From: Gambelia wislizenii
Taxonomy: Eukaryota; Chordata; Lepidosauria; Squamata; Crotaphytidae
Length of the DNA: 64,000 bases
Assembly: GCA_030847615.1 (NCBI GenBank)
Contig: JAUMIR010000003.1
Span: forward strand, 288,852,265 to 288,916,264
Reading direction: 5' to 3'
The stretch's first letter is position 1, and each line of letters starts with the position of its first letter. The translations under genes were made by a program, and so were the position numbers. A model generated the notes under the pieces. That model made no database searches. It worked only from the letters and a program-made list of their open reading frames with translations, and was not told the origin of the DNA. This document shows, piece by piece, positions 56,560 to 64,000 of the stretch.

Positions 56560-57760
56560 CATCCATCCATCCCTTTATTTATATCCCACCTTTCTTCTAG
56601 ACTGGGACTCAAGGCAGCTTAAAAAAAGGCAGATAATACAACAAAAACACATCTAGTTAAAAAACATATAGAATTAAGATTAAAACAGTATTAACAACAG
56701 AATCAAAACCATTTAAAATCTTACTTTAAATCAAAGATTAAAAATGGTACAGTAGCATAAAAAGCCATTGTTAAAAATCAATGTTCAAAGGCTTGCTGAA
56801 AAAGAAAGGTCTTAATCTGCTTCAGAAAACACAATGAAAATGGAACCATCCTAGCTTTCCTAGGGTGGAGTCTGTGGCATTATGTACTAAGGCTGGTGTC
56901 ACTCCTCCCTCCAATGGTGTCACCTGGTGCAGTTCAGCTTCTCCGCACCCCCCTAGTGGAGTTCCAGTGTGGGAGCAGCCCCAGAGAAAGCTTTCCCCCA
57001 TATTCTCACCAACTGTGCCTGTGAAGGTGGTGGTATAAAGAGAACCCCTTGCAGGCGTTAAAGCTTGGGCAGGCACATATGAGAAGATATGGTCATTCAT
57101 ACAGCCTGGAGCTGAGCAATATAGGGCTTTATCAGTCATTTTGAATTGTGCCCAGGAACAGACAGACAGTCAGTGCAGCTACTGCAACAAGGGAGTTGAG
57201 TGCTCCCTGTAATCAGCACCCATTAGCAATCTGGCTGCAGCTATTTGCACCAGATGAAGTTTCCAAATGTTCCAAATAGGTAGCCCCACATAGAGGGCAT
57301 TACAGTAAATAAAGTGTGATATAACTAAGGCGTGTGTCACTGTGGTCAAATCAGACATCCCAGGGAATGGGCACAACTGGTGTACTAGCTTTAACTGTGC
57401 AAATTCATTCTTGACCACACCAAAAACCTGAGCATCCAGAGTCAGGGTTGAATCCAGGAGTATATCCAAGCTGCGGACTGGCATCTTTAGGAAGAGTGCG
57501 ACCGCATCCAGCATAAGCTGAATCTCTGTTCCCTGATCTACCTTTTGTCTGACTAGGAGCAGCTCTGTCTTGTCTCGATTGAGTTTCAACTTGTTTCCCC
57601 CTCATTAAGTCCATCACTACTGACAGGCACTTGTTTAGAACAGAGACCGTTTCCTTGAATTGAGATGGAAACAAGAGATAGAGCGGAGTGTCATCAACAT
57701 ACTGGTGACTAGTGATATAAAATCCTGCCTTATTCTTCTCATGGCTGAATGGGGTGGGGA
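56560..57760 (-). pseudogene. Diverged L2-type LINE 3' portion
   Basis: On the minus strand 57589-57179 encodes KLNRDKTELLLVRQKVDQG, LDILLDSTLTLDAQVFGVVK, TVTHALVISHFIYCNALYVG and LHLVQIAAARLLMG, the post-palm part of L2 RT. It is more diverged than the copies at 41-47 kb. Downstream decays, then a 3' end with TCCA repeats (56560-56572) and 'TTTATTTATATCCCACC' appears. It is a separate, older L2 subfamily. Confidence 0.65.
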
Positions 57761-57849
57761 ATGTTTATTTTTATTCTCACTTTCTGTGGAAATTGAGATA
57801 TTTTCAGCTGGGTCATCCCTCACAGAGAAGCCAAACAATAACTGACAAA

Positions 57850-58682
57850 TTCTTGAAGAATGAGGGCTATAAAACAATCAGCTGTCTTTCTCTTCCTAAC
57901 TCTTGCAATTAGGGTTGTGAACCATAACACTCTGTTTGCAGTGTCTAACAAGGAAGGATGGCCTGTGTCCACCCCTGTCTCAGCCAAGTGGAGTAATTCA
58001 AATTGTCTTGACTGAGACTCACACAATTAAATTGAGGAACATCAAGTTATCTAGGTGATCCTACTGTAGCTGTGTATGCTTACGATATGAACAATGGGCA
58101 AGGTAAACAGCATCCAAAACAACTTACTAAGCATGTGTGACAAGCAGAACAGAAAGAATAGTAGAAAGCAGATTAGTTTGCCTGGCAATTTTCACATAAC
58201 TTATGTAACCCTTCACCATTTGGTGGTGACTGGAGAAGGTTATAACACACTCCCTTGTCTTTCCCTTCTACAGTGTCTATGAAGGGGGGAATGACCTGTG
58301 TTTATGTTTAGACACAGTGGAGTTATTCAAATTGCCCAGACTGAGGCTCATACAATTTTAAAATGAATGGCTGAGGCACTGTTGCCTCCTGGGGCACCCA
58401 TCTTAGTCAGTCTTCCACTCTAGATGCTCTGAGTCCCACTGAATCTAAACCTGACCAGTGGTCTGTCTATGACAACAGCACTATGGATAGTTCTTACACT
58501 CCCAGATCACCACAATCTCATCCAGCACAGTAGGCAAGGTCCCAAGTGTGCCCAGCGGCATGATACCACTTGGGACAAACCCATAGTTATCATGGCAGAC
58601 AGGAAATCCTGAGACACCCCTGAAAGAGCAATCAAAGATCAGGTCAAATCCCAATTTCCCCATAATGTAACACTCATAGAGG
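57850..58682. other. Unrecognised stretch
   Basis: Two segments (57955-58030 and 58310-58360) share 'GTGGAGTAATTCAAATTG'-like wording and 'GACTGAG.CTCA.ACAATT', so a diverged direct repeat is present. No gene is seen. Confidence 0.35.
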
Positions 58683-58983
58683 GCATTCCTATTAAGTTTG
58701 CAAGTGACACCAAATTAGGAAGGGTAGCTAATACCCCAGAGGACAAGATCAGAATTCAAAATGACCTTAGCAGATTAGAAAGCTGGGCCAGAACTACCAA
58801 AATGAATTTCAGCAGTGGGAAATTTAGGATACTACACTTGGGCAGTAAAAATGAAATGCACAGATATAGGATGGGTTACACCTGGCTTGATGGCAGAACA
58901 TGCGAAAGGGATCTAGGAGTCTTAATGGACCAAAAGCTGTGAGTCAGCAGTGTGATGCGACAGTTAAAAAAGCAAATGTGATT

Positions 58984-59467
58984 TATATAAATTAAAGAGA
59001 AAAGAGTTTTTATAAGAGTTAGATTAAAAAAAAAGGATCAGAGAGAGTGGAGGTAAGAATACATGTTTATAGAGATTTAGAGATAAAGGGATATATATAG
59101 ATAGATATACATATTGTAATACAAATATAAAAGTTGAGAAAGACATAAAATAAATGAAGCATACAAGGTAAATTACTTGAGAATAAGATGCATTAAGCAA
59201 TGACTCATAATCAATGGGATAAGCCAGGTGGGAAGCCAAACTGAGTGGAAGAAATGAAAGAAGATTGAATGAAAGATAGAAATAAGTAGAACAGAAATAA
59301 TTTGGTTAAATTTTTAATAGGAGTGTTAGAGATGAGTTTGGTTGTATGTCTGTAGTCTATTTTATGTATATGATTTATAAAACTAAAGATGTCGGATAAT
59401 GTATATGTATTTGTAAAGGAAGACTGAATGGAATAAAAATTAATCAATAATAATTTTTTTAAAAAGT
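58984..59467 (+). mobile_element. Insert in CR1, likely 5'-truncated LINE 3' end
   Basis: The duplication GCAAATGTGATT flanks it exactly (58972-58983 and 59468-59479). The A-rich insert ends 'GGAATAAAAATTAATCAATA' plus an A/T tail, as in an L1-type retroposition. No ORF identifies the family. Confidence 0.65.
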
Positions 59468-59654
59468 GCAAATGTGATTCCAGGCTGCATCAATAGGAGT
59501 ATAGTGTCTAGATTGAGGGAAGTAATAGTGCCACTCTATTCTGCTTTGGTCAGACTGTACCTGGAATACTGTGTTCAGTTCTGGGCACCACAATTCAAAA
59601 AGGATATTGATAAGCTGGAATGTGTCCATAGGAGGGCAACCAAAATTGTTAAAA

Positions 59655-59875
59655 GGAGCCCTGGTGGCACAGTGGTTTAATGCCAGTACTGCAGCCACAA
59701 CATTGTGAGTTTGATTCCACAGGGCTCCAAGGTTGACTCAGCCTTCCATCCTTCTGTAGGTCAGTAAAATGAGTACCCAGCTTGTTGGGGGCAATTAGCT
59801 TACACATTGTAAACCACTTAGGGAGTGCTTTGCACTGATAAGTGATATAGAAATATAAATGCTATTGCTATTGCT
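59655..59875 (+). mobile_element. Sauria-type SINE
   Basis: A tRNA-derived head 'CCTGGTGGCACAGTGGTTTA' (A box) and 'GAGTTTGATTCCA' (B box) lead into 'GGTCAGTAAAATGAGTACCC' and 'GTTGGGGGCAATTAGCTTAC', ending 'AATGCTATTGCTATTGCTAT'. A 10-bp duplication ATTGTTAAAA lies at 59645-59654 and 59876-59885. This SINE family is characteristic of squamates and uses a LINE partner for its 3' tail. Confidence 0.85.
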
Positions 59876-60475
59876 ATTGTTAAAAAAGGTCTAGAAGCCA
59901 TGCTCTATGAGGAGCGACTTAGGGAGCTGGATATGTTTAGCCTGGAGAAGAGAAGGTTAAGAGGTGACATGATAGCTATGCTTAAATATTTGAAGGGATG
60001 TCATACTGAAGATGGAGCAAGCTTGTTTTCTGCTGCTTCAGAGACTACGACATGGAACAATGGACTCAAATTACAGGAAAAGAGATTCCATCTAAATATT
60101 AGGAAGAACATCTTGACAGTAAAAGCTGTTCAGTAGTGGAATGTGCTGCCTTGGAGTGTGGTGGAGTCTCCATCTTTGGAAGTTTTTAAACAGTGGCTGG
60201 ATGGCCATCTGTTGAGAATGCTTTGATTGTATATTCCTGCATGGCAGGGGGTTGGACTGGAATGACCTTGTGGTCTCTTCCAGCTCTATGATTATATGAA
60301 TCTATGATTCATAATGTAACAACTTGAATGTGACACCTTAAACTATTTCATACTGTTGTTGTTGGGATAAAAATATAGGTGTTGGATGGAGAGAATAATG
60401 TTCTCCAGGAGATAAATGGAATGAAATCAGTTAGAAAAGACACAGATGAGGAAAAATGATCATCATAAAGAAATA

Positions 60476-60908
60476 CAATTGCCCCTCCACATTCGTGACT
60501 TTCACATTCGTGGTTTTGATTATTTGCGGAAGGCTGCCTCCCCCCCAACTCAACACCCCCTCCCTTCCAAAGGCAGCAAAGGGCTTAGCCTGTCGCTGCC
60601 TTGGGAAGGCAGGGTGGGAAGCAGCTGGTGCACTTGCTTTGCACCCCACTCCCTTCCCAAGGCAGCAAAGGGCTTTTGAGGAAGCCCTCCACTGCCTTGG
60701 GAAGGAGGGGTGGGAGCCAGCTGGCACACTCGCTCTGCACCCCACTCCCTTCCCAAGGCAGCGAGGGGCTTCTCAGGAAGCTCCTCGCTGCCTTGGGAAG
60801 GGTGGGATGGAAAACCGCTGGCTCGCAGGCTCATTTCTTATTTGCAGTTTTTTTCTCATTCGCGGGGGTTGTCTGCCCCTAACCCCCGCGAATGTGAAGA
60901 GATGACTG
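60476..60908. mobile_element. TA-flanked MITE with a minisatellite core
   Basis: Ends CAATTGCCCCTCCACATTCG and CGAATGTGAAGAGATGACTG are inverted and abut TA (60474-60475, 60909-60910). The core is about 2.8 tandem copies of an 89-96-bp, GC-rich unit starting CCCTTCC at 60562, 60651 and 60747, each with CCAAGGCAGC and its inverted CTGCCTTGGGAAGG. Ends resemble 15204-15432, but the core is unrelated. Confidence 0.75.
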
Positions 60909-60947
60909 TACATGCATTTCAAAGGTCTTTTAGAATGTCTTAGACTA

Positions 60948-61198
60948 CAACCTTGGTGGCACAGTGGTTAAATGCCAGCAGTTCAAGCCACAATGTTGCA
61001 AGTTTGATCCCAAGGGCTCCAAAGTTCACCCAGCCTTCCATCCTTTCGTAGGTCAGTAAAATGAGTACCCGGCTTGTGGGGGCAATTAGCTAACACACAT
61101 TGGAAACCACTTAATCAAGTTTAGATGTGTAAATAGCTATTGCTCAACAATTTGTAAGCTGCTCTGAGAGGTTTTGTGGCTGAAGAGTGGGGTATAAA
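60948..61198 (+). mobile_element. Sauria-type SINE, target of the copia insertion
   Basis: Head 'CCTTGGTGGCACAGTGGTTA', B box 'AAGTTTGATCCCA', body 'GTCAGTAAAATGAGTACCC' and 'GGGGGCAATTAGCTAACACA', 3' end 'GCTGAAGAGTGGGGTATAAA'. The copia LTR begins exactly where the AAAT tail would be. This copy shares its 3' end with the fragments at 24568 and 48208. Confidence 0.8.
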
Positions 61199-61666
61199 TG
61201 TCAGGAGTTGGTTACTGAACCCTCAGTTTAAAAATGGCCAAACAACTACAGAAATCATGCTGAGTCATGATGAGTGACTCCACGAACTGCCAGTAATGCT
61301 AATCATGCCACAGCTGCATGAGAAGTGTTACATCAGAAGAAAGGTTACTAGAGTACAAAGCCACATAAGTATGGAGATCTGATGCAATGTAACCATGTGC
61401 TTGGGTAAGCCAATGCTGTGCTGAGATATATATATAAGAGAGCCAGACCAGTGTTCATTCTCTTCTTATGATCCTGTGATGCCTGGCATAGCACTTTGCC
61501 TGTAAATACTGTGAATAGCTGAAACTACTCTGAAGGTTAAAGCACCTCCTGTTTTTGGACGCCAAACACTCTGTGTGTGAGTATTCTTGGGAAAGGGTTG
61601 CTACCAAGTCTGCTGATACAGTTTTTGGCTTCTGCCAGGGATTGAATGTCCTATCATCCCCTGACA
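61199..61666 (+). mobile_element. 5' LTR of a Ty1/copia element
   Basis: A 468-bp LTR with 7-bp inverted ends TGTCAGG...CCTGACA. It contains CCAAT (61410-61414), a TATA box in TATATATAAG (61429-61438), and AP-1-like TGAGTCA (61261-61267) in an imperfect inverted repeat. A copia-specific primer-binding site and gag frame follow, so this is the upstream LTR. The 3' LTR would lie beyond the window or has been lost. Confidence 0.88.
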
Positions 61667-61669
61667 ATT

Positions 61670-61683
61670 GTTATGGGCCCAGC
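61670..61683 (+). promoter_or_regulatory. Primer-binding site matching initiator tRNA-Met anticodon arm
   Basis: Three bases after the LTR lies GTTATGGGCCCAGC. Its reverse complement, GCTGGGCCCATAAC, is the anticodon arm of vertebrate initiator tRNA-Met (anticodon CAT inside). Drosophila copia primes from a cleaved initiator-tRNA half at the same region. Conventional 3'-end priming would need a TGG start, which is absent. Confidence 0.8.
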
Positions 61684-61885
61684 TGATTGATCTCAGATTA
61701 GATAAGGTGCACCCAGAAAAGTTCCCAGAAACTCTTGTTTTGAGTGTTTTTGGCTAGGTGACTGAGAAACAGTTAAGTTTTTACTAGGCTCTGTTTTCAG
61801 CTTTATGTTCAGATGACCTTGGAGCATTGCCAGCTGCTGGCTGTTTGAGTTTCACAGTTGGAGAAGTTTTTTTTAAGGCAGCACC

Positions 61886-63033
61886 ATGGCAGAGGCAGGA
61901 TGCTCCATACAATTTGAAAAATTGAATGACAGCAATTACCCAGTATGGAGAATATATGTGCAAGCTTTATTAATTAAAGACAATTTGTGGCATGTTTTGG
62001 AGAATGAGAGCGTAATCCCAGAAGGCTCAGAAAATGAAATTGCAGCATTCAGACTGGCTGATCAAATAGCCAGAACTGAGATTCTTTTATCTCTAAGTCT
62101 CTCCTAAATGATTCATGCTGCACAAGAAATTATAGCTTTTCAGCTCTGGACAGCATTAGAGGATCTTCAACAGAATTCTTCTTGCTTATCAAAGATGATT
62201 TGGACAAAGAGACTGTATAACACAAAGCTATGTCCTGGAGGCTGTGTAAAAGCACATTTGGAAGAAATGAGATGGCTTCTCCAAGAGGTAGCCAAGAGGG
62301 GGGTTGAGATTCCAGAAGCCCACAAGTGTTTTATATTATCAGGCAGTTTGCCAAAGGAATGGGGTTTCCTAATCTACAGTCTGCAAAGCATCAGAGAGCA
62401 TGATTTATCTGTAGACCTCATGGCTGGGCATATTCTGGAAGAGGTCCAGCACAAGCAGTTTGATTCCAGGATGGAGGAGAATCAGCCACAAATTACCAGG
62501 CACAACCAGGAGATTGTGGAGGAAGGAGCCTGCCGCTATGTAAGATGATGTTTCAGATGTAGAAGGCCTGGACATTTTCAGAAGGACTGTAAAATGTCTG
62601 CATATGAGGACATGAGGGGCAGCAGAGCTACAGGGCAAAGGAGGGGTGCATTATCTCAGGCTGGAAGCCATGTCTTAATAGCAAAGCACTATCCTGATGG
62701 TAATGAGGGGAAAACTTGTTTATTAGATAGTGAGGCAACCCACAATATGATAAATGATGTGAAAATGTTAAGCAATGTTAAAAATGCTTCTATAACCAAT
62801 ATTACACTTGCAGATGGTGCTCCCAGCAAGGTGCAGAAAATGGGCACTGCATATGTGCCATCTTTTGACAAAGATTTTGAGAACGTGTTATGTGTTAACA
62901 AACTGGAAAATTGCATATTGAGTGTGTCCCAAATTACCACAGATGGTTATAAAGTGATATTTGAAGGGAATCAATGTACAGTAACAGAAAGACAGAATAT
63001 GAATAATGTCTGTGCAAAAGGGATAAAGAAACG
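61886..63033 (+). pseudogene. Ty1/copia gag-protease region with two in-frame stops
   Basis: One reading frame starts at ATG 61886: the gag head FEKLNDSNYPVWRIYVQALL is a standard copia-type capsid start. A TAA at 62105-62107 and TGA at 62546-62548 interrupt the same frame. Between them is the remaining gag (AHLEEMRWLLQEVAKRGVEI, LPKEWGFLI). Directly after the TGA is the zinc knuckle CFRCRRPGHFQKDC (C-x2-C-x4-H-x4-C), then protease LLDSEATHNM, where the usual active-site DSG has become DSE. The frame leaves element sequence near 63033, before integrase. It is non-functional. Confidence 0.85.
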
Positions 63034-63480
63034 ATTGACTTCCGGTCTGGGACGGAGCGAAGCGAAGGTCGATCAAGAGGGGCTCCGGTCCCATAGCCTC
63101 CGCAGCGGCAGAGGATAAAACCATCGGGGGTCAAAGACCCCTCAAATCCCTAATGAAAGGTCCCCCAGGCGAGGGGGTCCAAAAGGTGCCACCGAAATTG
63201 AGCTCGGGCGCGCTACCCGCTAAGGAGAAGGCGAGTGTGGTGGAGCGGGCGCACCGAAGCGGAATGGCGGCTCCCAGCCGCAGCGGATGAAGAGTGGGGC
63301 GAGAGGCAAACTCACCACTCGCAGAAGAAGCCGCCAGACACCACGGTGCAACCGAAAAGGAATTTGTCAAGAAAAGGCCCGTGGAGCTTGATCTTGGGAG
63401 GCGGTAATTCCCCTCTGTATATAGAGCATTATCTTCATGGGATTGGACTAATTTGGAGCTATCTGTTAGTTGTGTAAAAA
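63034..63480 (+). mobile_element. GC-rich insert, possibly the 5' end of another retrotransposon
   Basis: Composition jumps to CpG-rich sequence at GACTTCCGGTCTGGGACGG and stays so for about 350 bp. It contains GGAATGGCGGC, close to the YY1 core found in some L1 5' UTRs, and GGTCCCCCAGGCGAGGGGG, a partial inverted repeat. This resembles the start of a full-length LINE (L1 or similar) that landed in the copia. No ORF1 is reached before the window end. Confidence 0.45.
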
Positions 63481-64000
63481 TTGATTTACCATCCCAGGTG
63501 GAAAACGGAACAGGACTGTGCTACGTTCTTTGTTCTTCTTTGGTTCTCTTTTTTCTTTTGTTCTGTTTTCCATTCTTTCTTTTTGTACCATTGGGCATTG
63601 CCACAAGCCCTTGAAGGGAAATAGTTATATAGTATTTGCTTACTTATTATTATTATTTTTTTTTAATTTTTTTTTCTATCTTACTTTTTGGCCTCACTTT
63701 TTTGAGTGTTCCGTTTTTCTAAGTTTTTCAGCCTATAATTAAAACAATTAATATCACCTTTTTTGTTTTTTTCGATGGTAATCTAATACTGGATTCGTTT
63801 TGGTTTTTTTTCTTTCATTTTTACATTTTTTTCTTTTTTTTTTTCTCTTTCTTTCTCTTTTTATTTCTTCAAGTGCATAGTGGTGTATTATTGGTACTAT
63901 TTTACATTTTATATTTTGATAATTTGTTGCTTTTTCTTTGATATTATTGGTTAGTTTTCATACTTATAATTTTTATTTTGACCCAATATTTGGTATTTCT
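63481..64000. other. T-rich end of window
   Basis: Dense poly-T and TTTC tracts (about 63525-63960). They may belong to the insert beginning at 63034, or form the antisense of an A-rich tail. No coding region. Confidence 0.4.

Larger units (their letters stand above)
58685..60312 (+). mobile_element. CR1 fragment with two nested insertions
   Basis: CR1 parts lie at 58685-58983, 59468-59654 and 59876-60312. They encode IPIKFASDTKLG (the RT box FADD is here FASD), LESWARTTKMNFSSGK, then [20 protein letters not shown], and after the SINE YEERLRELDMFSLEKRRLRG, ending near 60300 in ATTCTATG-type repeats. Stops and the FASD change show it is dead. The two interruptions each have target duplications of their own. 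Confidence 0.85.

Noticed and set aside
60431..60905. Overlapping frames of 77-149 codons on both strands
   Set aside because: They translate the GC-rich minisatellite in the MITE; repetition alone keeps them open.
59655..61198. tRNA-like A and B boxes that might mark tRNA genes
   Set aside because: They belong to SINE heads; no cloverleaf with an anticodon arm and acceptor pairing is seen.

Overview
The window looks like non-genic (intergenic or intronic) DNA from a squamate reptile. The evidence is the repeat content: tRNA-derived SINEs of the Sauria type, a full-length CR1 LINE, several L2-type LINEs, a vertebrate Ty1/copia element, a Penelope-like GIY-YIG remnant, mariner, and many short palindromic DNA transposons (MITEs). 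I found no convincing host exon, tRNA, rRNA or CRISPR. Almost every long reading frame belongs to a transposable element or is an antisense shadow of one.

Layout. 1-10.4 kb: mostly unrecognised DNA with two hAT-like MITEs and simple repeats. 10.4-15.5 kb: a palindromic Harbinger-like MITE, a solo LTR, a TA-flanked MITE split by a zinc-finger LINE fragment, and two more TA-flanked MITEs. 16.07-21.43 kb (minus strand): a complete CR1 with two intact overlapping ORFs and a 5' region made of 4.5 copies of a 278-bp monomer; an LTR fragment lies upstream of it. 22.6-23.6 kb: Penelope-like remnant. 28-30 kb: a SINE and a LINE, each split by a MITE. 32-37 kb: two solo LTRs of the 11-kb family, one containing an L2 fragment. 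37-38.8 kb: an unclassified LINE. 40-51 kb: four MITEs sharing one terminus, an L2 of about 3.5 kb sitting inside an inverted repeat, and a second L2 copy. 51.7-53.2 kb: a fourth solo LTR, split by CR1. 54.5-56.2 kb: a broken mariner with an insert. 56.6-61.2 kb: L2, nested CR1 fragments, SINEs and a MITE with a minisatellite core. 61.2-64 kb: the 5' part of a Ty1/copia element, cut by an abrupt GC-rich segment.

The most interesting locus is the CR1. ORF1 (zinc finger, coiled coil, SGNH esterase) overlaps ORF2 (endonuclease and reverse transcriptase). A canonical slippery heptamer, U UUA AAC, sits in the correct phase directly before the ORF1 stop, and a -1 slip there enters the ORF2 frame. 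ORF2 has no AUG between that stop and its endonuclease motif. Each complete upstream monomer carries three consensus AP-1 sites, two T-box half-sites and a TATA box in the sense direction, like a tandem promoter array. The second notable locus is the copia element, whose primer-binding site matches the anticodon arm of initiator tRNA-Met rather than its 3' end. All functional statements are inferences from sequence; no search, alignment or folding could be run.
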